DNA from: a virus
IMG/VR virus record: IMGVR_UViG_3300007511_000001
Location: 124,001 to 188,000 of that record
Length of the DNA stretch: 64,000 nucleotides
Strand: one strand, 5' to 3'
The position numbers were made by a program, and so were the translations under genes. Below are positions 24,755-34,200 of this stretch, piece by piece (positions within the stretch are counted from its first letter, which is position 1; every line of letters begins with the position of its first letter). Under the pieces are notes generated by a model that searched no databases, was not told where the DNA came from, and saw only the letters and a list, made by a program, of their open reading frames with translations.

Positions 24755-25818
24755 TGGCAATTGATTATGCTACCGTTATAAATAATACAGGGACAGGCGG
24801 CGATATCCTACTTAATGCTCCCAATGCGGTTGCGTATTTAGATTCTGCTGGTAGCCGTGGGGTAACAGGGCGATCTAATATAGTAAATAAGTACGAAACC
24901 AAAAACATTGGTATTGATTTTAAACAACAAAGCGCTATGCTATTAACAACGCCAAACCCAAACGCCGGAAAAGATGCTATTCCATCTATTTTTGGCACAA
25001 ATCAGTTTTTATTAACAGCTTTTAGGGAAGTGCGACAAGAGAAAGTACAGATACTGGAAACATTTGGTGCACCATCTTTGTACTTTTTCGACGAAAAAAC
25101 AAAGGTATACAATATAACCGGAGTTTTATTAGAGGCAAAACCTGCCAATTTAAAACAGCGTTTTGACTATGAAGATAATAGCGATTTCACACAAATGCGA
25201 AACCAGAGTAAAGAGTGGGTTGGTGGGTTCAAGGAATTTTGGAATACACATCTTAGAGGAAGTAAACTTGCGGAAAGTGGCAGAATAGCATTGTTAGTTT
25301 TTGGTAATGATATAATGTATGGGTATCCAGTGTCTTTTACTTTAAATAAAAGTAGCGCTACTCCAGCGCATCGTATTTTTAATATGTCTATGATAATTAC
25401 AGACCATGTTACTAAGGAATCCTATTCTTATTATTATAAGCCATATCTTAGTGAGGATGTTCTGATGATTTTACAGCTTGGAAGCATAATGGAACTTACC
25501 AGGTTGGACGAAATTTCTCGTATAACAGACTACACTATAGTTAATACTACTACCATTGATAATTTTATTAATATTATAGCTAATCAGTTAATTACATTAA
25601 AAGAAGACAGAGATGAACTGCTAGCGGAAATAAGGGGATTAGATATGAACACCCCTACTTATGGCAACGATGTATTAGTCAAAAATTCGGAAATAGAAGA
25701 CATTGATGTAAAAATAACAGAACTAGAGACATTCCGTGCAGAGGTAGAAGTAGAGATATTTAAATTATCAAATGATAATAACGGGTTACAAATAAAACTA
25801 AACGAACAAAGTACATAA
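24754..25818 (+). CDS. Baseplate/tail structural protein with C-terminal coiled coil
   Basis: 354 residues. A beta-rich N-terminal region of about 270 residues (with the segments FGAPSLYFFDEKTKVYNI and FGNDIMYGYPVSF) resembles tail tube-to-baseplate adaptor proteins in style. Residues 275-350 form a charged coiled coil (LITLKEDRDELLAEIRGL). It overlaps the hub stop by one base and ends two bases before the sigma factor. Structural role inferred from position. Confidence 0.55.
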   Translation: MAIDYATVINNTGTGGDILLNAPNAVAYLDSAGSRGVTGRSNIVNKYETKNIGIDFKQQSAMLLTTPNPNAGKDAIPSIFGTNQFLLTAFREVRQEKVQILETFGAPSLYFFDEKTKVYNITGVLLEAKPANLKQRFDYEDNSDFTQMRNQSKEWVGGFKEFWNTHLRGSKLAESGRIALLVFGNDIMYGYPVSFTLNKSSATPAHRIFNMSMIITDHVTKESYSYYYKPYLSEDVLMILQLGSIMELTRLDEISRITDYTIVNTTTIDNFINIIANQLITLKEDRDELLAEIRGLDMNTPTYGNDVLVKNSEIEDIDVKITELETFRAEVEVEIFKLSNDNNGLQIKLNEQST

Positions 25819-25819
25819 T

Positions 25820-26551
25820 ATGCCAACATTACAAGAGCGTAAGCAAGAAGAAATGAAAATGTGGGAAGCTTGGAAAACTGGGGATAATAAAGCACTTCCA
25901 AGTTTATTGACCAGTATGGACCCACTAATACAACAACAAGTATCTAAATACTCCACATCGGGCTTACCTAGGGTTGCCCTGGAAACGCAGGCTCGTAAAT
26001 TAGCATACGATAGTTTTCATACTTACGACCCCAGTAAGGCTGGTTTAAATACACATGTTGTAAATAACATGAGACATATGCAACGCTTTGTAATTGAATA
26101 TCAGAACGTTGGCAAGATTCCAGAGCATCGCGGTATTCTGATAACAAAGTACAATAACACCTACAGGCTCTTAGAAAATAAATTAGGTAGAGAACCTAGC
26201 CTAGCTGAGTTATCGGCCGATCTAGGGTGGTCTTTGGCCGAAACAGAGCGTATGCAGATGGAGCTTCGTAAGGATTTAACCATTGTACAAGAGTCAGGAG
26301 AAGAAGATGACTCTTCCGCGTTCTTTGATAGTAAACTTTACGAGACAGATAAGCTAAAAGATTATATTAGCTTCGTGTATCACAGCGCGTCTATGGAAGA
26401 TAAAAAAATAATAGAATACTCTTTTGGTATTGGTGGTAGACAGCCACTTAAGGTAAAAGAGATAGCCAAAAAGCTTAACAAATCAGAATCATATATCAGA
26501 AAACGTAGAGCTATTATTGCCGAACAAATACAAGCTCATAGGAAATTTTAA
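25820..26551 (+). CDS. Sigma-70-family RNA polymerase sigma factor
   Basis: 243 residues. A region 2-like part holds AYDSFHTYDPSKAGLNTHV and MRHMQRFVIEYQNVGKIPEH (core binding and -10 recognition). Region 3 is seen in LGREPSLAELSADLGWS and region 4 as a helix-turn-helix LKVKEIAKKLNKSESYIRK near the C-terminus. Region 1.1 is absent. The gene is packed between tail genes, two bases after one and sharing ATG with the next. The phage also encodes a beta-beta' polymerase, so this is the natural specificity factor for it; use with host polymerase is the alternative. Co-expression with tail genes leaves open that it is packaged. Confidence 0.85.
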   Translation: MPTLQERKQEEMKMWEAWKTGDNKALPSLLTSMDPLIQQQVSKYSTSGLPRVALETQARKLAYDSFHTYDPSKAGLNTHVVNNMRHMQRFVIEYQNVGKIPEHRGILITKYNNTYRLLENKLGREPSLAELSADLGWSLAETERMQMELRKDLTIVQESGEEDDSSAFFDSKLYETDKLKDYISFVYHSASMEDKKIIEYSFGIGGRQPLKVKEIAKKLNKSESYIRKRRAIIAEQIQAHRKF

Positions 26552-28479
26552 TGGGTTGCTTTGACTCTATAAGAGATGAAATAGAAAAACAAAAAGAACA
26601 CCTTGGCGGTGATATAAATTCGTCTAATTTTAGCTCAGTGAACACCAACGCTGGCATTATGAACTTACTTAATAATATAGCCATTGGTCCTTTGGCAAAC
26701 GTTATTCTGGGAGTTACCCAATCTTTGATTCATGTAGTTAGAGATAGAGTAGCAGATGGTCAAGATATAATAAACGAAATAGTAGATACAGCTACCACTA
26801 TAGGACCAGCCATAACTGTCGGGTTTGATTTAGCACTTAAAAAAAGATTGGCACAAACACTTAAAGATAACTTAGAAGCAAGAAGAATTGCTACTCGTAA
26901 TATATACGCAGCCTTAGAAGATATATTTAATATTTTAGAAGGCCTCTTTTATGCTTATGTCTTAGAAGATAATTTGGATGATGCATACGCTGCCATAACA
27001 CAAGCTTTAAAGTATTTAAACGCAGCTACTAATTTACTTGGTCAACCTGAGCCGGGTTATATAGCCATACAAAACAACATAAGCATTGCTCACACTAATG
27101 TTGTAGTTGCTTTGAATTACTTGCATTACAATACAGAGGTAGCAGAGCAAGCAGGAGCTATACTTGATAATATATTTAGAGATGGTGCCAATTCAGAAGA
27201 AATAGAAGACCAGATAAATGATGTTATTGAGAATTATAGAGATACAATAGGCACTATTTTTAAGGTGGTGGCCGATAGGCTGTTAGCAGATTTACAAATA
27301 ATTGCAGATAATTTACCAACAACTTTACCAAATTTGCAAATAGATGCCTATACTTTAGATTACGAAGGCATTGGCGCTATAAACATTATTTCTTTCGAGG
27401 GTATTATAGAATCCCTAAAGGTGGGGGTTATACCAACTAGTTTAGCTATAAAAGCAGTTACTACCGCTTTATTAAATTTTGATACTGACTATTCTAATTT
27501 AACTAACTCCTCCCAGCTAGCATTAAACAGATTACTAGATATATATAATAAATTAAGAGCAACGCACAGTGATATAGGCGGTTATCTAGCCGATGCAGAA
27601 TTATCGGGAGGCAGTGTTAATGATTTTAGATTGGGGTGGAAAAAAACTGAGTGGATCTGGGATCTGGTAGATATAGAGACAAAGCTACGAAATGATAGCT
27701 CCGTAAATTTACTAATAGACCAAGAACGGGAAGAAGCTTTACAAACCGAAGCTTTTAATGATTTAATAGCTTGGTTAAGCAGAGTAGATGAGAACGATGA
27801 CTATATTTATCAAGAATCATTAGAAGGTGTGGCTGGATCTATAGGTCTATTTTGCACAGAAGCTCTGAGATTAATTACTGGGTTTACAAACAGTAGTAAT
27901 AGACAAAGATTAAAAGATCTAACTGGCAATATTTTAGTACAATTAAACAATGCTATTATAGAAGATGGACGTCTACTTACAAAAACAAATACATTTTTAG
28001 AAAGTATACCAGAAGACATCATCAGTGATGCAGAGAATTTCATTCTGCATGTTACAGAATATCTTGATAGCATAGACTTTTCTGCATCTTCAAGTATTAT
28101 AAAAACAGGAATGATGGCCTCTGCTGTAACATCCACTATGAATGCTTCTCTATCGCTGGCTAGTGATGCTGCATCAATTACCAGCGGGTTGAACATGTTG
28201 GTGGCTAGCACTGCTAGTAATGTGATAAACTGTTTTCAAGATAATGGAAGTACAAAAGCTAGCGCAGACACTGGTACTTTACCAAGCGCTCTAGAAACAG
28301 AAGAACAAGTACAACAAGAAGCTAATGAACGTACTTTGAGGGATAATAAATTCTTTCAACAATTTTATGAAATGATTTTAGAATCTCCTCTAAAGGATAT
28401 ATCACCAAACGAAGGCCCTATGCACGATCCTGATGACCCCCCTAAATATGGCGAAGAGGATCATAGGAGATTAGTATGA
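26551..28479 (+). CDS. Large helical tail/baseplate protein
   Basis: 642 residues, almost wholly helical by pattern, with hydrophobic segments such as IGPLANVILGVTQSLIHVV near residues 45-65 and repeated Ile/Ala/Leu heptads. No known domain. It begins at the last base of the sigma gene and overlaps the gp25-like gene by four bases, so it belongs to the baseplate cluster. Could be a baseplate wedge, an internal virion protein or a membrane-penetrating component. Confidence 0.5.
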   Translation: MGCFDSIRDEIEKQKEHLGGDINSSNFSSVNTNAGIMNLLNNIAIGPLANVILGVTQSLIHVVRDRVADGQDIINEIVDTATTIGPAITVGFDLALKKRLAQTLKDNLEARRIATRNIYAALEDIFNILEGLFYAYVLEDNLDDAYAAITQALKYLNAATNLLGQPEPGYIAIQNNISIAHTNVVVALNYLHYNTEVAEQAGAILDNIFRDGANSEEIEDQINDVIENYRDTIGTIFKVVADRLLADLQIIADNLPTTLPNLQIDAYTLDYEGIGAINIISFEGIIESLKVGVIPTSLAIKAVTTALLNFDTDYSNLTNSSQLALNRLLDIYNKLRATHSDIGGYLADAELSGGSVNDFRLGWKKTEWIWDLVDIETKLRNDSSVNLLIDQEREEALQTEAFNDLIAWLSRVDENDDYIYQESLEGVAGSIGLFCTEALRLITGFTNSSNRQRLKDLTGNILVQLNNAIIEDGRLLTKTNTFLESIPEDIISDAENFILHVTEYLDSIDFSASSSIIKTGMMASAVTSTMNASLSLASDAASITSGLNMLVASTASNVINCFQDNGSTKASADTGTLPSALETEEQVQQEANERTLRDNKFFQQFYEMILESPLKDISPNEGPMHDPDDPPKYGEEDHRRLV

Positions 28480-28913
28480 GACAAAGATATAGAGATATAA
28501 AGGTAGTAAATATAAATGCATCCACAAATAGAGCCGAATTTAAGTTGGATGAAAATAACGTATCAGCATTGACTAATGAGGAAACCTTTTTACAATATAT
28601 AGTGAAGGTTCTTTTGAATACTAAGGGCACTAATGGCTATAATCCATCAATAGGCACTTATTTAAATTCTTTTATAAATAAAGGATTTACCTTAGACGGT
28701 ATAGAGGATAGTAAAACAGATATTGCGGTAGCAGTAAAACAGGCTGTTGAGAGTATTAAAGCAGAACAGGCTAAAATACCATCATTGCCTACTAGCCAAC
28801 AACTAAAAAATATTGAAATAATAAAAATAAATTATTCAAAAGAAGCACAAACGTGGCATATTTTTTTAGCTATAACATCAAAGAATGATTTAAGGTATAG
28901 CATAACAATTTGA
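28476..28913 (+). CDS. Baseplate wedge protein, gpW/gp25-like
   Basis: 145 residues. The central NEETFLQYIVKVLLNTKGTN, GYNPSIGTYLNSFI and the C-terminal beta hairpin match the gp25 fold, the conserved wedge piece that nucleates the sheath in contractile tails. It directly precedes the J-like gene, the usual order. This pair is the best evidence for a contractile tail. Confidence 0.75.
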   Translation: MRQRYRDIKVVNINASTNRAEFKLDENNVSALTNEETFLQYIVKVLLNTKGTNGYNPSIGTYLNSFINKGFTLDGIEDSKTDIAVAVKQAVESIKAEQAKIPSLPTSQQLKNIEIIKINYSKEAQTWHIFLAITSKNDLRYSITI

Positions 28914-28920
28914 GGATTGG

Positions 28921-30138
28921 ATGTCTTATTTATCAACATTAACGCAGCTTACAGAGAAATTAAAACTAAAGCTTAGACAATTAGACCCTAGCTTAGATTT
29001 ACGAGATGGATCTGCTATAAACGATCTTGTGGTTTTCCCAATTGCTTCTATGCTAGAACCCTATGAAGCAGTACATGAAGCTAACATACAAAAAGCAATG
29101 ATAAATTCTTCTGGGTTATCAGAGGATGACCTGGATATTATAGCTTCAAATTTCTTTATTGAAAGGGAATCCGGTACTAAAGCAACCGGTAATGTTAGAA
29201 TATACTTTTCTAGTAAAAAGAATATAACTATACCAGTTGGAAGCAGGTTTAAATCAAAAAGTGGTTTAATATATAAAGCTACAAAAACTCGATATGTAAC
29301 CGCAGATGCTATGGGGTTGGAAAGATATCCTTATTATAGTTCCAATGATATACCAGTAGAAGCAGAAGAGATGGGGGATGTTTATAGGGTAGATGCTGGA
29401 GAAATAACTGAATGGGTAGACAGGACAACTAGTTATCAAGCTGTAACTAATATTGTAGCCATAACTGGAGGGGTTGATAAAGAAACAAATGCAGAATTAT
29501 ATGATAGACTATTGGTATCACAAAATGTACAAGCAGCTACTTCTACCGGCGGGATAAATAAAGTTCTAATAAATAATTACCCTAATGTGCAGAATGTAGG
29601 AATTGTAGGAGCCGGTGATACTCTAATGATACGAGATCTAAATTATGACCGCGGACAATTAGAAAATTATAATAAAATAGACTTTAACGGTTGCAAACAG
29701 TGGCAGCATTGGGCTCCTTATAATAAGTCAGTGATAATGATGGGAAAGACCGGTAGCGACCCGTATACTGTAAGTGGAGTATATGATTTTCCTGTACCTA
29801 GTGTCTTTTTACAAGAAGTAACAGATGATATGTATTTAGGAGTCTACGCGGAAGATAGTTATTACTGTACGGCCGGGCTACAAGAGCTTTTATACGATAA
29901 TTTTAACCCATCCGGTGTACATATGTCAGGTCTATCGCCTGTGTGGTTCGCTTCTACCACAGAAAGAGGCTTAAGCAGCGCAACTAAAGAAATTATATGG
30001 GAAGATAATATGGTAAGACTTGGAGTTCAAGAGTATGATGTAAGCTCTGTATATTTATCTGAAGCTATTCTTGATGCAGTATTGTCTGGCCTGGAAATGG
30101 AATTAGAAAGAGTAGAATTACCGGGAGACATTATATAA
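28921..30138 (+). CDS. Baseplate J-like protein
   Basis: 405 residues. The N-terminal segment LDLRDGSAINDLVVFPIASM, then ERESGTKATGNVRIYFS and IPVGSRFKSKSGLIYKA are typical for J-like/gp6 wedge proteins; VDKETNAELYDRLL is also characteristic. It is an essential arm of contractile-tail baseplates. GAGGATTGG lies before the ATG. It shares the TAATG junction with the next gene. The C-terminal part (about 255-330) is phage specific. Confidence 0.85.
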   Translation: MSYLSTLTQLTEKLKLKLRQLDPSLDLRDGSAINDLVVFPIASMLEPYEAVHEANIQKAMINSSGLSEDDLDIIASNFFIERESGTKATGNVRIYFSSKKNITIPVGSRFKSKSGLIYKATKTRYVTADAMGLERYPYYSSNDIPVEAEEMGDVYRVDAGEITEWVDRTTSYQAVTNIVAITGGVDKETNAELYDRLLVSQNVQAATSTGGINKVLINNYPNVQNVGIVGAGDTLMIRDLNYDRGQLENYNKIDFNGCKQWQHWAPYNKSVIMMGKTGSDPYTVSGVYDFPVPSVFLQEVTDDMYLGVYAEDSYYCTAGLQELLYDNFNPSGVHMSGLSPVWFASTTERGLSSATKEIIWEDNMVRLGVQEYDVSSVYLSEAILDAVLSGLEMELERVELPGDII

Positions 30139-31811
30139 TGAGCAGAATAGTAGAACATCACGAAAATCCTTCTGTGCCAATTGAAAGGGTTGATAATGCT
30201 TTTGTTGCATTAAACAACTTAGTGCTAGATAGTAAAACTAGAAAATCATATAATGAAAGTCCGGTATTACATACTATTTTAACACAGGATAATGGTATAG
30301 AAATCACTGGAACTTTTAAAACGAACGACGCTACAACTGACGGACAGTTTTCTTATGTAACCGTACGTAAACAGCACAATTCCCCCATTGCCTGGGATGG
30401 TTTGGGGTTTGCTTGGAGAAAAGGGGATGGTAGTGATTATAATGTGTACATCGTGGATAACAATGCTTTAGAAGAAGATGTTATTATGATGGGCGAGCAG
30501 GTAGTACAAACAGGAGGTATAAATAAGTTTTTAGCTGCTGGTAAATGTACTATAACCGCTAATAGCACTTACTATTTCAAAATGACTATTAATGAATATA
30601 ATAGTGTAGCTGTTTATATAGACGACGCAGATGCAACTACAAAAATAGTAGAGATAGGACCAACTTGGGATAGTGTGTATACACCAGCGGCCAATGGGAC
30701 AGATTTTGGCGTGTCTGTGTTGACTTCGCGCGGGTATAGTTGGTGGTACGACACAATACAAATTTCATCGACTTTATCAAACTGGTCAAATGTCTTATTA
30801 AAATTTTATACCCCAAGTTCCCAAATTTCTGACACTCAACAAGCAAATGTTTATATAAATGCTATAGGGACTTGGAATATTAATACCTGTAGCGGGTTAA
30901 CTGCTCTTATATATAATGTAGATAATAGTGCATATGAGTTATTGGAAACCCGTTATGATTCTTTAATGTCTGAAGGAATAATAGAGGTAACAACGGCCTC
31001 CGGCATTAGTTCTTATAGGGATACATCTGATTATGTAAATGTACTGCTAACCACAGTCAGCGGATACGATGATGCTACCATTTCCTTAAATTATGCCTAT
31101 ATTGATAATATTCTTTTATCCGGCATACACACTGGTAATTTTGTAGATATTTATGTAAATTCGCCAGATGATATAACATTTGATACTGTAGAAGATGTTA
31201 GTGTATCTGATGATCAAGTATCACTTACAGCTGATAATTTTACACTGCCGGTAGCTCAGGTAGATGCTGTAAGACTAAACGCAACCGGCGATGATTTAGA
31301 ATTTAAAGTAATGCCGAACACTAAATCTTTTTACGGGTCTACAAGCACGGATGCTTATATTCAACTGTATAGTGATTATATTGCCGGTACCATTGATATA
31401 GATTATAGGTACTTATTAACCGGATCAGGCATGCAAGCTTTAGTTCAAACTTCAGAATTCAGGGGACTTGGTCAGAGTAATCTTATAAAAACAATGCCCA
31501 TGATACTTATCAATTTTGATACAGTTTTGTATACCGGTGGACCAGACTTAGAAGTCTTAAAGACAAAACTTAAAGATTGGGTAAATGCTTTAGATACGTC
31601 ATTTGAGGTCACCGATCTAATTGCTTATATGTATCAATTAGGCGTACAATATATTGATCTTACCACTTTTAAAATAAAGTATACAAAATATAACACTGTG
31701 GGAACAAGATTAGTAAACGGTGCCGAATTAGTATCATCCTATACTTTAGATAGTTTAGAAAACTTTTACACTGATACCAATGAAATGGCTGGCATAATTC
31801 GCACAGCATGA
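30138..31811 (+). CDS. Baseplate-proximal structural protein, beta-rich
   Basis: 557 residues. The middle region (about 45-210, GLGFAWRKGDGSDYNVYIV and SRGYSWWYDTIQI) has a jelly-roll/concanavalin-like feel with many aromatic residues; the C-terminal 150 residues are mixed. It follows the J-like gene without a gap and is therefore probably a wedge or fibre-attachment protein. A 76-base gap with no gene follows it, holding only the AGGAC site of the next gene. Confidence 0.5.
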   Translation: MSRIVEHHENPSVPIERVDNAFVALNNLVLDSKTRKSYNESPVLHTILTQDNGIEITGTFKTNDATTDGQFSYVTVRKQHNSPIAWDGLGFAWRKGDGSDYNVYIVDNNALEEDVIMMGEQVVQTGGINKFLAAGKCTITANSTYYFKMTINEYNSVAVYIDDADATTKIVEIGPTWDSVYTPAANGTDFGVSVLTSRGYSWWYDTIQISSTLSNWSNVLLKFYTPSSQISDTQQANVYINAIGTWNINTCSGLTALIYNVDNSAYELLETRYDSLMSEGIIEVTTASGISSYRDTSDYVNVLLTTVSGYDDATISLNYAYIDNILLSGIHTGNFVDIYVNSPDDITFDTVEDVSVSDDQVSLTADNFTLPVAQVDAVRLNATGDDLEFKVMPNTKSFYGSTSTDAYIQLYSDYIAGTIDIDYRYLLTGSGMQALVQTSEFRGLGQSNLIKTMPMILINFDTVLYTGGPDLEVLKTKLKDWVNALDTSFEVTDLIAYMYQLGVQYIDLTTFKIKYTKYNTVGTRLVNGAELVSSYTLDSLENFYTDTNEMAGIIRTA

Positions 31812-31887
31812 AAATAAATAATACTTATAAGCGGATTAATAAAAGACGTATCGCCACAATAACACAATTACATTATAGGACGTTATA

Positions 31888-34200
31888 ATGAAAAAAAGAA
31901 TAGTTACACAGGGTACATTAGATAGTTTACCTTCAATTATAAGCGGTGTGCAGCAGTATACTGAGACTAATTTAGAGAATCTCCTAAAAGTATTTGTGGA
32001 GACACCTGGCATTGTATGCCGTTTAAAGGATGGGGGTATAGATGCTAGTGATCATGGTCTAGAACTTTATTGCTTAACTACAACTATCGGTCAAGTGCAG
32101 CCCGGTTATGTATTAACTCCTGATTATCAATGGTTACAAACTTCTACTGCTACGATACCTGGTTTGGTAGATGGTGAATATGTAGTATTGAAATATAAAG
32201 ATGAAAACGTAGCAGGTAGTGTTACTAACGGGTTAGATGGTTTTGTATACCCAAGCGGTGTAGATGCATTCTATAAAACAATAGATGCTTCTTACACGGT
32301 CACCGGAATCACACCTGCAGATTGGGATAGTAGTACAGAGCTGTTAATAGGAGTTTTTAATTGGGAAGGATCACCTGGTTATGCAACAGAGGATTTGAGA
32401 ATAAGCGGTGTTTTACAGTTACGTGATAAAGTAATATCTGAATTATATGCAGCCGCGGATCGTAATGACATTAAATTTAGTGGTCTTGTCGGTGCTTCCG
32501 GGATTTATATTGGTAATAATGTAAAAATAGTATCCGATGGTACTGAACCAGCGTATACTATAACTGCCAGTGGTTTTAAAGAAGCTTTAGTTGTCAGTTC
32601 GGGGATAGCTTACAACGGAACTTATAACCGTGATGACGGAGAAGGTACTAGAACAGTTGTTGATGAACAGCATATTTTACCTGCTCATTCTGCTGGAACT
32701 AGTGGTTTAGCTGAATTAGAAGCTTTATTTAGAGATGGTGTTATAGACTATGACGATGGTTGGGGGGTAAGGGAAGTCCAAGCCTACGCTATCCCTGTAC
32801 AACCTAATCCTCCTACTGATCTTTCTAAAACTATTTATAGTCATATACCTGATTCTGAGTTTAGGTCTGACATCGAAGCTGCTGGACTTACTTTTAATGT
32901 AGCACAGGCCGAAAGATCAAAAATATTATTAGGTAGAGGCTATGTAACTGATTTACAGAATAAAATTGTAGATTATATGATTTCAAGTCCAGCCGCCACT
33001 GTCAGTGGGTGTTATGTTGACTATAGAGATGGCGGTACTTATTCTGTGGCAGCTTCTGGAATATGGACCTCTGTAACAGGAATCGTTACTGGAGGTTATT
33101 CTTTTGGTTCTACGTATGATACCATAACTGCCACACAACTAGGGTGGGATGATGCCGGTAATCAAGACACTCGTACATTATCAGACGTAGTTAGTGTTAA
33201 TAGCCAGTATATAGGACTACTTTTATCAAATGATACCGACGGAAGTATTCAATCGTCTGTTGATCAGAAGGACGACGAAGTAGAAACAGCGGCCGCTTCT
33301 CTCATAAATCAAAATAATAAAACACGTATATTCCCGGATAAAGCACAAAAATCTTTTACCTGCAGACTAGAATGGGTAGCTCCCACCTTAGTGAATAATC
33401 AAAAGATTAAAAACTACGAAGTAAAAGTAATGCAAGTTAAGGGTTCTGGTGCGGAAGATAAGCTTATAAAAGAGTTATTAGAAACCTACCCAGAACAAGT
33501 CAAAGGGGAATATAGACACCACACTACTCCAGATTTTAAGACTAAAGACAAAAATAGCAGATATTTGGATGATGAAAGAAATCCTGTTGTGGTCGAAGAA
33601 GCAAGTGATTTTCCAAACAAGTTGGTTTTTGTATCTGGTGTTAATACAGCATTTGTAACTGCACAGGATAAAATAAAAATAGGCAGTTCCTATAGCCGTG
33701 TTAAATCTTTTGACTTTGAAGGTCCTGCAACAGCCTCCTCTGGGTTAGTTACTGTTTATCTTACTATCTCCGGTGGAACGGACGATGCGGCTGAGTTTAT
33801 AACAGAGACAACGGATGATGATAGTATCTATGGTGTATATGGTACAACCTATTCATTTGATGTTGTGCCTGACCATTACTATATGGCTTATGCAAGATCT
33901 GTTAATATTTACGACTATGCATCCGCGTGGACGAGTGGGCTTTATATAGACGTTCGTGCGGCTACCCCAGATAATGAAACTTTAACAATTCAAAACATCG
34001 TAGATGCAGAATCTCAAAGATTAGCTAAGGCTCGGGTAATAGAATTAAAAGCTTTAAGCTTAGAAACTGAAAAGCAATTAACATCTTTAGAACAAGCTAT
34101 AGCTGCATTGCCTAAGACAGGAGAATACGTTAACCTTGTAACCGCTATTAACCAAATAGCTAATTCTGGTATAACGGGATTCGTACCATATGGCTCTTAA
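31888..34200 (+). CDS. Large baseplate/tail-fibre protein
   Basis: 770 residues. The N-terminal part is rich in short beta segments with GSG, SGV and SGI turns, typical for fibre and baseplate proteins. Residues about 485-700 contain an FN3-like segment (CRLEWVAPTLVNNQKIKNYE). The C-terminal helix (about 705-745, LAKARVIELKALSLETEKQ) resembles an oligomerisation coiled coil. AGGAC precedes the ATG. Overlaps the next gene by 11 bases. Confidence 0.5.
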   Translation: MKKRIVTQGTLDSLPSIISGVQQYTETNLENLLKVFVETPGIVCRLKDGGIDASDHGLELYCLTTTIGQVQPGYVLTPDYQWLQTSTATIPGLVDGEYVVLKYKDENVAGSVTNGLDGFVYPSGVDAFYKTIDASYTVTGITPADWDSSTELLIGVFNWEGSPGYATEDLRISGVLQLRDKVISELYAAADRNDIKFSGLVGASGIYIGNNVKIVSDGTEPAYTITASGFKEALVVSSGIAYNGTYNRDDGEGTRTVVDEQHILPAHSAGTSGLAELEALFRDGVIDYDDGWGVREVQAYAIPVQPNPPTDLSKTIYSHIPDSEFRSDIEAAGLTFNVAQAERSKILLGRGYVTDLQNKIVDYMISSPAATVSGCYVDYRDGGTYSVAASGIWTSVTGIVTGGYSFGSTYDTITATQLGWDDAGNQDTRTLSDVVSVNSQYIGLLLSNDTDGSIQSSVDQKDDEVETAAASLINQNNKTRIFPDKAQKSFTCRLEWVAPTLVNNQKIKNYEVKVMQVKGSGAEDKLIKELLETYPEQVKGEYRHHTTPDFKTKDKNSRYLDDERNPVVVEEASDFPNKLVFVSGVNTAFVTAQDKIKIGSSYSRVKSFDFEGPATASSGLVTVYLTISGGTDDAAEFITETTDDDSIYGVYGTTYSFDVVPDHYYMAYARSVNIYDYASAWTSGLYIDVRAATPDNETLTIQNIVDAESQRLAKARVIELKALSLETEKQLTSLEQAIAALPKTGEYVNLVTAINQIANSGITGFVPYGS

